From Actinosynnema sp042752395 (GTDB lineage: Bacteria; Actinomycetota; Actinomycetes; Mycobacteriales; Pseudonocardiaceae), in assembly GCF_042752395.1 (NCBI RefSeq), contig NZ_JBHYXZ010000020.1:13801-77800 (forward strand): a stretch of DNA of 64,000 nucleotides. The letters run 5' to 3'. Shown here piece by piece: positions 32,989 through 42,000 of this stretch (position 1 is its first letter; every line of letters starts with the position of its first letter). The notes under the pieces are model-generated. The model searched no databases and was not told the DNA's origin. It worked only from the letters and a program-made list of their open reading frames with translations. A program made the position numbers and the translations under genes.

Positions 32989-33050
32989 CCACCGGTGGAC
33001 GTCCACACCGATGGAGAAAACTCCACCGATGTGTCATCCTCCACCGGTGG
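32989..33050. promoter_or_regulatory. ArsR/MFS operator with repeated CCACCGGTGG palindromes
   Basis: Perfect CCACCGGTGG lies at 32989-32998 and 33041-33050. Imperfect copies, CACACCGATGG at 33005 and CTCCACCGATG at 33021, lie between. The four elements fill the space between the divergent ArsR and MFS genes. Confidence 0.7.
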
Positions 33051-34270
33051 CACCCCTGGGCACCCCCTTCCGCCGTCTGTGGACGTCGTCGGGCCTGTCG
33101 AACCTGGCCGACGGCGCGTTCAAGGTCGGGCTCCCGCTGGTCGCCGTCCAGACCACGCGCGAACCGACCCTGGTCGCGGGCCTGGTGTTCGCGCTGACGC
33201 TGCCCTGGCTGGTGTTCGCGCTCCCGGCCGGCGCGCTCACCGACCGCCTCGACCGCCGCCGCACCATGCTGTGGGCCAACGCGTGCCGGGCCGCCCTGCT
33301 GGCGCTCCTCGCCGGGGCGGCGGCGCTGGGCTGGGCGAACATCTGGCTGCTGTACGCCGTCGCGTTCGCCGCCGGCGTCGCCGAGACGCTCTACGACACC
33401 TCGGCCCAGTCCCTGCTGCCGCACCTGGTCGACCGGGACCGGCTGCCCCGGGCCAACTCCCGCCTGTTCGCCGTGGAGCTGACCGCGAACGAGTTCGTCG
33501 GGCCGCCCCTGGCCGGGCTCCTCGTCGCCGCGGGGGCGGTGGCCGCCTTCACCGCGCCCGCCGCGCTCTGGGTGGTCGCCCTCGTGGCGTTGTGGTCGGT
33601 CCGCGGCACGTTCAAGGTCGACCGCGAGCACCGCACCACGCTGCGCGCGGACATCGCCGAGGGGTTGCGCTTCCTGCTGCGGCACCGGTTGTTGCGCGCC
33701 CTCGCCGCCGTGGTGGGCGTGTTCAACATCGCGGGCACCGCGTCGGGCTCGGTGCTCGTCCTGCACGCGGTGGGTCCGGGCTCGGCGATGGGGCTGACCG
33801 GGCAGGTCTTCGGGCTGCTCCTCACCACCCCGGCCGTCGGCAGCCTGGTCGGCTCCCTCGCCGCGGAACGCGTGGTCGCCCGGCTCGGCCGCGCGCGGTC
33901 CCTGGCGGTCGGGTTCGTGGCCGGCTCGCTGCTCGTCGCGGCTCCGGCGGTCACCGCGAACCCGTACGCGGTCGCGGCGGCGTTCGCGGTCGCGGGCGCG
34001 GGCATCGCCGTGCTGAACGTGGTCGCGGTGTCGTTGCGGCAGCACGTCACGCCGGACCGCCTGCTCGGCCGGGTGAACAGCGCGTACCGCCTGGTCGCGT
34101 GGGGCACCATGCCGCTGGGCGCGGCGATCGGCGGCGCGGTCGCGCAGGCGTTCGGCGTGCGGGCGGTCTTCGCCGTGATGGCGGTGGTGTCGCTCCTGGC
34201 CCTGTGCGGCCTGACCGCCGTCACCGAGCGGAAGGTCGAGCGGGCCGTGGCCGCGTCAGCCCCGGCCTGA
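33047..34270 (+). CDS. MFS transporter (drug or metabolite efflux)
   Basis: The roughly 407-residue protein has twelve predicted membrane helices and the MFS loop-2/3 motif GALTDRLDRRRTML. TPFRRLWTSSGLSNLADGAFKVGLPLVAVQTT and the ANSRLFAVELTANEFVGPPLAGLL region are typical of the MFS_3/enterobactin-exporter-like group of actinobacteria. The start is uncertain: GTG 33047 keeps the promoter and operators outside the gene, but ATG 33029 and ATG 33011 are in frame; none has a good ribosome site. It is divergent from an ArsR-like regulator and its last 15 bases overlap the convergent MerR gene. Confidence 0.88.
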   Translation: MAPLGTPFRRLWTSSGLSNLADGAFKVGLPLVAVQTTREPTLVAGLVFALTLPWLVFALPAGALTDRLDRRRTMLWANACRAALLALLAGAAALGWANIWLLYAVAFAAGVAETLYDTSAQSLLPHLVDRDRLPRANSRLFAVELTANEFVGPPLAGLLVAAGAVAAFTAPAALWVVALVALWSVRGTFKVDREHRTTLRADIAEGLRFLLRHRLLRALAAVVGVFNIAGTASGSVLVLHAVGPGSAMGLTGQVFGLLLTTPAVGSLVGSLAAERVVARLGRARSLAVGFVAGSLLVAAPAVTANPYAVAAAFAVAGAGIAVLNVVAVSLRQHVTPDRLLGRVNSAYRLVAWGTMPLGAAIGGAVAQAFGVRAVFAVMAVVSLLALCGLTAVTERKVERAVAASAPA

Positions 34271-34618
34271 GGCGGCGTCGATCACCTCGTCCAGCACGTC
34301 CCGCGACCGGACCAGGTCGTCGATCAGCCGGTCGATGCGGGCCCGTTCGGCGGTGAGGTCGTGGACCAGCCGCGGCGTGGCGATCTCGGACGGACCGCCG
34401 TCCGCGTCCCGCATGCACGGCAGCATCGCCGCGATCTTCCTGCTGCTCAGGCCCGCGGCGAACAGCTCCTGGATGCGGATGACCCGGTCGACCGCCCGTT
34501 CGGGGTACTCCCGGTGGCCGCCGGCGGTGCGCTCGGAGGTCAGCAGCCCCTGCTGCTCGTAGTACCGCAGCGACCGCGCGCTCACCCCGGTGCGCTCGGC
34601 CAGCTCGCCGATCCGCAT
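34256..34618 (-). CDS. MerR-family transcriptional regulator
   Basis: The 120-residue protein has the MerR winged helix at its N-terminus, MRIGELAERTGVSARSLRYYEQQGLL, then the HREYPERAVDRVIRIQELFAAGLSSRKI segment and a dimerisation coiled coil (HDLTAERARIDRLIDDLVRSRDVL). No metal-site cysteines are present; one Cys lies in MLPCMRDAD. The ATG has GAGGTGGGG before it. It overlaps the MFS gene tail-to-tail by 15 bases. An inverted repeat TGACAC/GTGTCA is 20 bases upstream and may be its own operator. Confidence 0.92.
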   Translation of the reverse strand: MRIGELAERTGVSARSLRYYEQQGLLTSERTAGGHREYPERAVDRVIRIQELFAAGLSSRKIAAMLPCMRDADGGPSEIATPRLVHDLTAERARIDRLIDDLVRSRDVLDEVIDAASGRG

Positions 34619-34638
34619 GTCCCCACCTCGCGTGAACC

Positions 34639-34652
34639 TGACACTGGTGTCA
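34639..34652. promoter_or_regulatory. inverted repeat upstream of the MerR gene
   Basis: TGACACTGGTGTCA has 6-bp arms TGACAC and GTGTCA around TG. It lies between the MerR start (34618) and the divergent amidohydrolase start (34710), where a MerR dimer would act. Confidence 0.6.
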
Positions 34653-34709
34653 CCTTCCACCGTAGCGCCGCGTGCAGTTGGATGTGCCGCGGGGAACGGG
34701 GGAATCCTG

Positions 34710-35750
34710 ATGGTGGTCCGGATCCGCGGCCGCGCGTTGCCGCACGGCGAGCCGGTGGACCTCTACGCGGACGGCGACCGGTGGACCACCGACCCCGTCC
34801 CGGACGTCGAGCCGGTGGCCGAGGGCTGGCTGCTGCCGGGGCTGGTCGACGCGCACACCCACCCCGGAGCCGAGGCGCCGGGCGACCCGCTCGACCACGG
34901 ACTGCTGCGCGAGCACCTCCGGCAGCACGTGGACGCCGGGGTGGCCGTGATCCGCGCGCCGGGCCTGGCCGACGAGCCGCCGCCGTGGTTCGGCGTGGAC
35001 CCCGGGACGCCGCGGGCCTGGCACGCCGGGCCGTGGCTGGCGCAGCACGGCCAGTTCTTCGACGGCTGGGGCCGTCGCGCGGACCACGACCGGCTGCCCG
35101 CGATCGCGGCCGCGCAGGCGGGGCGCACGGGGTGGGCGAAGGTCATCGGCGACTGGGGCCCGACCGGCGACCCCGTGCCGCTCGCCGTGCTGACCGCCGT
35201 GGTGGAGGCGGTGCACGCGGTGGGCGGTCGGGTCGCCGTGCACACGCAGCAGGCGGCGGGCGGCGAGGCGGCGGTGCTGGCCGGGGCCGACTCGCTGGAG
35301 CACGGGATGCTGCTCGACCGCAGCCTGCTCGCGCGGATGGCGGAGCGGGGCACGGCGCTGACCCCGACGTTGTCCGTCCTGGAACGGACGGCGCCGGAAG
35401 TGCGCCGCCGCCCCGACAGCCCGGGCAAGCGGTGGTTCCTCCGCGGCGCCGAGTCCCACGCCGCCCTCGTCGCCGCCGCGGCCGAGGCGGGCGTCCGCGT
35501 GCTGGCCGGCACGGACTCCGTGCCGCACGGCCGGATCCTGGACGAGGTCCGGGCGCTGGCCGGCGCGGGCCTGCGCCCGCACGCCGCCCTCGCCGCCGCC
35601 TCCTGGGACGCCCGCGCCTACCTCGGCCTGCCGGGCCTGCAACCGGGCGCACCCGCCGACGCCGTCGTCTACGCCGAAGACCCGAGGACCGACCTGGACC
35701 AACTGGCTCACCCGACCGCCGTGATCCTCCGCGGCCGCCGCGTCCGCTGA
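34710..35750 (+). CDS. amidohydrolase-family protein (imidazolonepropionase-like)
   Basis: The 346-residue protein has the metal-dependent amidohydrolase pattern: HxH in VDAHTHPG, a possible bridging Lys in WAKVIGDWG, metal His in RVAVHTQQA and SLEHGML, and the catalytic Asp in LAGTDSVPHG. A short beta domain from both termini (RALPHGEPVDLYADG, PADAVVYAEDPRTD) completes the fold. The enzyme should hydrolyse a cyclic amide, peptide or related bond in the cytoplasm; the substrate is not indicated. GGGGGAA precedes the ATG. It is divergent from the MerR gene, which may regulate it. Confidence 0.87.
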   Translation: MVVRIRGRALPHGEPVDLYADGDRWTTDPVPDVEPVAEGWLLPGLVDAHTHPGAEAPGDPLDHGLLREHLRQHVDAGVAVIRAPGLADEPPPWFGVDPGTPRAWHAGPWLAQHGQFFDGWGRRADHDRLPAIAAAQAGRTGWAKVIGDWGPTGDPVPLAVLTAVVEAVHAVGGRVAVHTQQAAGGEAAVLAGADSLEHGMLLDRSLLARMAERGTALTPTLSVLERTAPEVRRRPDSPGKRWFLRGAESHAALVAAAAEAGVRVLAGTDSVPHGRILDEVRALAGAGLRPHAALAAASWDARAYLGLPGLQPGAPADAVVYAEDPRTDLDQLAHPTAVILRGRRVR

Positions 35751-35948
35751 CCGCTGTGCCGCAAGGGATCCCTCGCGCCCGGCCCCCGCGCCCGACCGCT
35801 GCACGCGGCCCCCCGTGCCCGGCCGCCGCGCTCTACCCCCGGTGCCCCGTCCCCGCGGCTGCCACCGCGGCCCAGCCGCCGTGAGTGACCACCGCCGCGA
35901 GGGACCGTTGCGCTCGACGCCCGCCTCGGCCGGTCCACGGGTCCCGGG

Positions 35949-37295
35949 TCAGATCACGCCCAGGGCGAGCATGGCGTCGGCGACCTGGATGAAACCGGCG
36001 ATGTTCGCGCCGGCCAGGTAGTTGCCGGGCTTGCCGTACAGGTCCGCCGTCTCCAGGCAGCGGTGGTGGATGCCGTGCATGATGTCCGCCAGCCGCCGCT
36101 CGGTGTGGTCGAAGCTCCACGAGTCCCGGGACGCGTTCTGCTGCATCTCCAGGGCGCTGGTGGCCACCCCGCCCGCGTTGGCCGCCTTGCCCGGGGCGAA
36201 CAGGACGTCGGCCTCGGCGAACAGCCGGACGGCGTCCGGGGTGCACGGCATGTTGGCCCCCTCGGCCACGACCGCGCAGCCGTTGCGGACCAGCGTGGCG
36301 GCGTCCCGGCCGTTCAGCTCGTTCTGCGTGGCGCAGGGGAGGGCCACGTCGCAGGGGACGTCCCACACCGATCCGCCCTCGACGTACCGGGCCTCGGGTC
36401 GGGCCTGCGCGTAGTCGGAGATGCGGGCCCGGCTGCGCAGCTTGACGTCCTTGAGCAGGTCGAGGTCGATGCCCCGCTCGTCCACGACGTACCCGTTCGA
36501 GTCGGAGCAGGCGATCACCGTGCCGCCGAGCTGCCGGACCTTCTCCGCCGCGTAGATGGCGACGTTCCCGGACCCGGAGACGACCACCTTCTTGCCGTCG
36601 AACGAGTCGCCGCGCGTCTTGAGCATCTCCTCGGCGAAGAACACGGTGCCGTAACCGGTCGCCTCGGTCCTCACCTGCGAACCGCCCCAGGTCAGCCCCT
36701 TGCCGGTGAGCACACCGGACTCGTACCGGTTGGTGATGCGCTTGTACTGCCCGAACAGGTAGCCGATCTCCCGGCCGCCGACGCCGATGTCCCCGGCGGG
36801 CACGTCGGTGTGCTCGCCGATGTGCCGGTACAGCTCGGTCATGAACGCCTGGCAGAACCGCATGACCTCGCCGTCGGAGCGCCCCTTGGGGTCGAAGTCC
36901 GACCCGCCCTTGCCCCCGCCGATGGGCATGCCGGTCAGCGAGTTCTTGAAGATCTGCTCGAAGCCGAGGAACTTGACGATCCCCAGGTACACGGTCGGGT
37001 GGAACCGCAGGCCGCCCTTGTACGGCCCGAGGGCCGAGTTGAACTCCACCCGGAACCCGCGGTTGATCCGCACCGTCCCGGCGTCGTCCACCCACGGAAC
37101 CCGGAAGATGATCTGCCGCTCCGGCTCGCACAACCGCCTGATCACCGCCGCGTCGGTGTACTCGGGGTGCTTGGCGACCACGGGACCGAGGCAGTCGAGG
37201 ACCTCGCGCACCGCCTGGTGGAACTCGTCCTCACCGGGGTTGCGCCGCAGCACCTCGTCGTAGATGTCGCTCAGCTTCTCGTCCAGGATCGGCAC
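35949..37295 (-). CDS. gdhA: NADP-specific glutamate dehydrogenase
   Basis: The 448-residue protein matches hexameric NADP-dependent glutamate dehydrogenases over its whole length (E. coli GdhA is 447). Landmarks: EFNSALGPYKGGLRFHP with substrate-binding Lys, GGGKGGSDFDPKG with the catalytic Lys, MTELYRHIGEHTDVPAGDIGVGGREIG, and the Rossmann motif VVVSGSGNVAIYAAEK. It combines ammonium with 2-oxoglutarate using NADPH. I chose GTG 37295 because AGGAG lies eight bases before it; the in-frame ATG at 37310 overlaps that ribosome site and has none of its own. It stands alone on the minus strand. Confidence 0.95.
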   Translation of the reverse strand: MPILDEKLSDIYDEVLRRNPGEDEFHQAVREVLDCLGPVVAKHPEYTDAAVIRRLCEPERQIIFRVPWVDDAGTVRINRGFRVEFNSALGPYKGGLRFHPTVYLGIVKFLGFEQIFKNSLTGMPIGGGKGGSDFDPKGRSDGEVMRFCQAFMTELYRHIGEHTDVPAGDIGVGGREIGYLFGQYKRITNRYESGVLTGKGLTWGGSQVRTEATGYGTVFFAEEMLKTRGDSFDGKKVVVSGSGNVAIYAAEKVRQLGGTVIACSDSNGYVVDERGIDLDLLKDVKLRSRARISDYAQARPEARYVEGGSVWDVPCDVALPCATQNELNGRDAATLVRNGCAVVAEGANMPCTPDAVRLFAEADVLFAPGKAANAGGVATSALEMQQNASRDSWSFDHTERRLADIMHGIHHRCLETADLYGKPGNYLAGANIAGFIQVADAMLALGVI

Positions 37296-37310
37296 GCGCG
37301 CACTCCTCAT

Positions 37311-37675
37311 CGCCTGTCGCCGTCACGCGGGCGTAACCACCCGTTCACGGAGCATTCCACCTCATGCGGACTGCGATCGGGTGAACCGATCCGGTGAGTC
37401 CGGTCACTCGGGGTGAAGCGGACAAACCAACGGCCTGATCAGGAGGTGAAGCGGCGGCAACAGCGGGAGGGCGGTGTGCCCCGAGGGGTGTCCCAACCAC
37501 TGGACGCGGCTCGTGCGGCGCTCTACAACGGTCCCAGCGCTACGCGTACCGGTGGCGGACGAGAGATTCGCCAGCGGGTCGAGGTGACGCTCGGGATCGA
37601 CCGAAGGGCTGAAACCTTGGCCCGTATTTGACCGAAACACCCGTAGACGGCCGGTCCCAACCGGGACAGACGACG
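37311..37675. other. intergenic region between gdhA and tRNA-Arg
   Basis: About 365 bases without a convincing gene. A consensus-like AGGAGGTGA at 37441 is followed by an open frame of some 60 codons (37447-37631), but its codon use is not actinobacterial and I do not call it. The left end is the gdhA promoter region. Confidence 0.5.
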
Positions 37676-37713
37676 AAGGCCCTTGACCGGCGTATCCGCT
37701 GGTCAAGGGCCTT
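37676..37713 (-). terminator. terminator of the tRNA-Arg gene
   Basis: AAGGCCCTTGACC (37676-37688) and GGTCAAGGGCCTT (37701-37713) form a perfect 13-bp stem with a 12-base loop, starting seven bases after the encoded CCA end. Confidence 0.85.
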
Positions 37714-37719
37714 TCATGG

Positions 37720-37794
37720 TGGTGCCCCCGGCAGGATTCGAACCTGCGCACCCGCCTCCGGAGGGCGGTGCTCTATCCCCTGAGCTACGGGGGC
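37720..37794 (-). tRNA. tRNA-Arg, anticodon CCG
   Basis: The minus strand folds into a full cloverleaf: acceptor GCCCCCG/CGGGGGC, D-arm GCTC/GAGC, anticodon stem CCGCC/GGCGG with loop CTCCGGA, giving anticodon CCG for the codon CGG, and T-arm GCAGG-TTCGAAT-CCTGC. The discriminator is A and CCA is encoded (37722-37720). Length is 72 bases plus CCA. A strong hairpin terminator follows. No integrated element is seen at its 3' end. Confidence 0.95.
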
Positions 37795-37837
37795 CGCAGC
37801 TACGGGTGGAAGCTTAGCGCATGCCCGCGAGGCGATT

Positions 37838-37874
37838 TCACCCCCTACCCGCAAGGGTGGCGGGTAGGGGGTGA
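37838..37874. terminator. strong hairpin upstream of tRNA-Arg, owner unclear
   Basis: TCACCCCCTACCCG (37838-37851) and CGGGTAGGGGGTGA (37861-37874) pair perfectly over 14 bp with a 9-base loop. It is 44 bases upstream of the tRNA, and no gene on either strand ends into it. Confidence 0.6.
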
Positions 37875-38097
37875 GCTGCGGTTTTCCGGTTGTCCGGCGG
37901 GTGTGGGCGGTGGTTCGGCCGAAGGTGGGCACGGTGGTGCACTACCCCGGTGCCGCCGGACGCGCGACCATCGCAGGTGATGGGCGCTCGCGTTGTGGTA
38001 CCCGTCACGGTGGGCGGCGGTCCGCTCGGTGGGACGGTGCGGGCAGGGGTGGTGCCCGAAGTTGCATTCATGCGCATATGACTATATGTTCCGACTC

Positions 38098-39006
38098 ATG
38101 GGTCACGGACACGGCCACGGAGTGTCGTCGGGGAGCGCCAAGCACCTCGGCCGACTGTGGGTCGCCTTCGCCATCGGCGCGGTCTTCATGGCGGCGGAGG
38201 GGGTTGTCGGCGTCCTCACCGGCTCGTTGGCCCTCATCTCCGACGCGGCCCACATGCTCACCGACGTCCTGGGCGTCGGCATGGCGTTGGCGGCGATCAT
38301 GCTGGCCCGCCGGGCGCCCACGGGGGGCAGCCGCACGTTCGGCCTGTACCGGGCGGAGGTGTTGGCGGCGTTGGCCAACGCCGTGCTGCTGTTCGGTGTG
38401 GCCGGTTACGTCGTGTTCGAGGCCGTCGGCCGCTTCGGGAACCCGCCCGAGGTGCCCGGTCTGCCGGTCGTCCTCGTCTCGGCGGGCGGCCTGCTCGCCA
38501 ACGTCGTCTCGTTCCTGATGCTCCGCGAGGGCGCGAAGGAGAGCATCAACGTCCGCGGCGCGTACCTCGAAGTCCTGGCGGACCTCATCGGGTCGGTCGG
38601 TGTGCTGATCAGCGGCGCGGTCACGCTGCTGTTCGGCTGGCGGTACGCCGACCCGATCATGGGTGTCGCGATCGGCCTGTTCGTCCTACCCCGCACGTAC
38701 AAGCTCGCGGCGAGCGCGCTGCGCATCCTCTTCCAGCACGCGCCCGACCGCCTCGACGTCGCGGAGATGAAGTCCGACCTGGGCCGGCTGCCGGGCGTGG
38801 CCGAGGCGCACGACCTGCACGTGTGGACGCTCACCTCGGGCATGGAGGTCGCCTCCGCGCACCTCACCACCGCGGACGACGCCGACCCGGCCGAGGTGCT
38901 GCGCGCGGCCCAGGCGTTGCTGGCCCAGCGCTACCACATCGAGCACGCGACACTCCAGGTCGAACCAGGGGATTCCGCGCGCCGGTGCCGCGAAATCCCC
39001 TGGTGA
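38098..39006 (+). CDS. cation diffusion facilitator (zinc/cobalt/cadmium efflux)
   Basis: The 302-residue protein is a CDF/ZnT-type metal-proton antiporter: a His-rich N-terminus GHGHGHG, six membrane helices, the intramembrane site DAAHMLTD in helix 2 (HxxxD) and the matching site YLEVLADLIGS in helix 5, then a cytoplasmic ferredoxin-like domain with HDLHVWTLTSGMEVASAHL. It exports Zn2+, Co2+ or Cd2+. I take ATG 38098; TTGCAT at 38062, 17 bases and TATGTT at 38085 put the transcript start at that ATG, so it is probably leaderless. An ATG four codons upstream would overlap the -10. The 8-bp palindrome ATGCGCAT at 38070 may bind a metal sensor. Confidence 0.92.
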   Translation: MGHGHGHGVSSGSAKHLGRLWVAFAIGAVFMAAEGVVGVLTGSLALISDAAHMLTDVLGVGMALAAIMLARRAPTGGSRTFGLYRAEVLAALANAVLLFGVAGYVVFEAVGRFGNPPEVPGLPVVLVSAGGLLANVVSFLMLREGAKESINVRGAYLEVLADLIGSVGVLISGAVTLLFGWRYADPIMGVAIGLFVLPRTYKLAASALRILFQHAPDRLDVAEMKSDLGRLPGVAEAHDLHVWTLTSGMEVASAHLTTADDADPAEVLRAAQALLAQRYHIEHATLQVEPGDSARRCREIPW

Positions 39007-39010
39007 GCGC

Positions 39011-42000
39011 CTACATCCTGGCGCACTGACCCGTCTTGGGCCCGCGCACCTGGTTCGCGACCCCGTTGTCCACCGGCGCCGGCTCGGCGCCCGTGCACGA
39101 CAGCGGCCCGCCGACGGTGTTGCCGGCGACGAGCGTGCCGCCCTTGTTGTCCACCAGCCGCACCGGCCCGTCCACCGTCACTCGTTCCAGTGACACCTCA
39201 CCGGACGTGCCGGTCACGTTCACCGGACCGCCGACCGACGTCTCCACCAGCACGACGGCCGCCGCGCCGGTGGCGGTCACCGGGCCGCCCAGCTCGCCGC
39301 CGAACACGTACAGCGACGCGCCCTCCGACACCGTCACCGGGCCCGTCACCGAAGCGCCGTCCACGCACGTCACGCCCGACCGCACGCGCAACGGCCCGGC
39401 GTGCTCGCCGGTCACCGACGCCGTGCACGTCACGTACGGCTCGGCCAGCAGCTCGACCTCGGCCACGGTCACCGAACCGGGGAACTCCAGCCGGTAGTGC
39501 TGGTAGTGCCCCGGCCGGGCGATCTTGAACGCCCGCGTCTGCTGCCGCCACGGGAACGCCTCGCCCGAGCGCTCGTCCGCGGTGAACCAGGTCTTCCCGT
39601 CGTAGGAGCCCTTGAGCACCCACGACGACGGGTCGCCCGCCGCCTTGCCCGAGGTGAGCGTGTAGAACGTGGCGCTCTCCTTCTTCGACGGCAGGTCCAC
39701 CTGAAGCCACGACAGCGCGCCGGAGGTCTGCGAGGTGTTGTCCACGACGGCCGCCGGAGCGCCGGTCACGGTCCCGAGCAGCGTCACGTCGCGCAGCGGC
39801 GCGGGAGGCGCGGAACCAGTGGTCAACGACGGCGGCGCGGCGTCCGGACCGGTGGCCCAGCGCGACGGCGCGGACCCCATCTCGAAGTCCAGCACGCCGC
39901 CGCCCGCGATCTCCGCGTGCGGCAGGTGCGCCTTGTCCCACTTCTTGCCGTTGACCTTCAACGACTGCACGTAGACGTTCCCCGCCGAGTTCGCGGGCGC
40001 GTTGACCACGAGCGTGCGCCCGTTCTCCAGGTGCACGGTCAGCTTCTTGAACAGCGGCGACCCGATCGCGTACGAGTCGTTGCCCATCTGCAGCGGGTAG
40101 AAGCCCATCGCGCTGAACAGCCACCACGCCGACTGCTCGCCGTTGTCCTCGTCGCCGGGGTAGCCCTGGCCGATCTCGCTGCCCAGGTACAGCCGGGACA
40201 GGATCTCGCGCACCTTCTCCTGCGTCTTCCACGGCTGACCGGCGTAGTCGTACATGTACGCGATGTGGTGCGACACCTGGTTGGAGTGCCCGAGCTGACC
40301 CATCCGCACGTCGCGCGCCTCGGTCATCTCGTGGATCACGCCGCCGTACGAGCCGGGGAACTTCGCCGTCTCCGGCGTGGCGAAGAACTCGTCCAGCTTC
40401 TTCGCCAGCCCCTCCCGGCCGCCGTACAGGTTGGCCAGGCCCTGGCCGTCGTGCGGCACGGAGAACGCCATGTTCCAGCCGTCGGTCTCGGTGTAGTCGT
40501 GGCCCCACTCGCGCGGGTCGTACTCCTCCGGCGAGGCGCGCCACGCGCCGTCCGGGTTGCGGCCCTGGAAGAAGCCCGTGTTCGGGTCGAACATGTGGAC
40601 GTAGTTCCGCGCGCGGTTGGCGAAGTACTCGTACGCCGCCTCGTACTGCGCGTCGCCGGTCCGCTCGTGCAGCGCCTTGGCCATGTTCGCGATGCCGTAG
40701 TCGTTGACGTAGCCCTCGATCGCCCACGACATGCCCTCGCCGGTGGCGGTGGACGTGTAGCCGGTGAAGATCGAGGTGTCCAGGCCCTTGCGGCCGACGC
40801 CCGCGTTCGGCGGCGCGACCGTCGCGTTCTTCACCGCCGCGTCGAACGCGGCCTTGGCGTCGGGCAGGTCGACGCCCTTCACGAACGCGTCCGCGAACGC
40901 CACGTCCGAGCTGGTGCCGGTCATCAGGTTCGCGTAACCGGGCGACGACCAGCGCGAGATCCACCCGCCGTCGCGGTACTGCTGCACGAACCCGTCCGCC
41001 AGTTCGGCCGCCTTCGTCGGCGTCAGCAGGCTGTACGCGGGCCACGTGGTCCGGTAGGTGTCCCAGAACCCGTTGTTGACGTAGATCTTGCCGTCCACGA
41101 CCTTCGCCCCGGTCCGCGTCGGCGTGGACGCGCCGGCGGGCTGCACGGGGGAGGCGTACTGGTACCGGGGCGCGTCGGCGGTGCCGGTGTTCTCGAAGCC
41201 GGAGTTCGGGTACAGGTAAAGCCGGTAGAGGTTCGAGTAGAGCGTGGTGAGCTGGTCCTCCGTGGCCCCCTCCACCTCGACCACGCCGAGCACCCGGTCC
41301 CACGCCTGCTGCGCGCGGTCGCGGACCGACTCGAACGTGTCCGAAGGGGACACCTCCAGCTCCAGGTTGCGCCGCGCCTGGTCGACGCCGAGCAACGACG
41401 TCGCGATCTTCATCGTCACGGTCTTGTCGCCGGACGTGTCGAACCGGAAGTAGCCGGCCACGTTGTCCCGGCCCACGCCGGTCAGCCGGCCGGACCCCGT
41501 CACCGGCTTGTCCACGACGCCGTACACGAACAGCCTGGTCGCGCCGGTGGACAGGCCGCTCTTGACGTCCGAGAAGCCCGTCACCACACCGGTCGCCGGG
41601 TCCAGCGTGAGCCCACCGCCGTTGTTGACGTTGTCGAACACCAGGTTGGACGTGTCGTCCACGAACGTGAAGCGGAACACCGCCGCGTGGTCGGTCGGGG
41701 CGATCTCGGTGCGCATCCCGTTCTCGAACCGCACGCCGTAGTAGTGCGCCCGCGCGGTCTCGTTCTCGTGCTTGAACGGCAGCGCGCGCACGGCCCGGTC
41801 GGCGGTCGGCGTGCCGGTGGACGGCATCACCTGGAACGTCTGCCGGTCGCCCATCCACGGGCTCGGCTCGTGGCTCGCGGTGAACGCCTGCACCGTCGGC
41901 AGGTTGTCCCGGTTGTTGGTCTTGGCGTACTCGTAGAGCCAGCTGATCGAGCCCGCGTTCGTCATGGGCGACCAGAAGTTGAAGCCGTGCGGCACGGCGG

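Noticed and set aside
37447..37631. Frame after a consensus AGGAGGTGA
   Set aside because: The GTG overlaps the Shine-Dalgarno itself, codon use is not actinobacterial and no motif is seen. It could be a relic but is not supported.
37404..37751. Minus-strand frame starting MRRFESCRGHH
   Set aside because: Its first codons are the tRNA-Arg sequence read as protein, a well-known artefact; the rest has no ribosome site or similarity.
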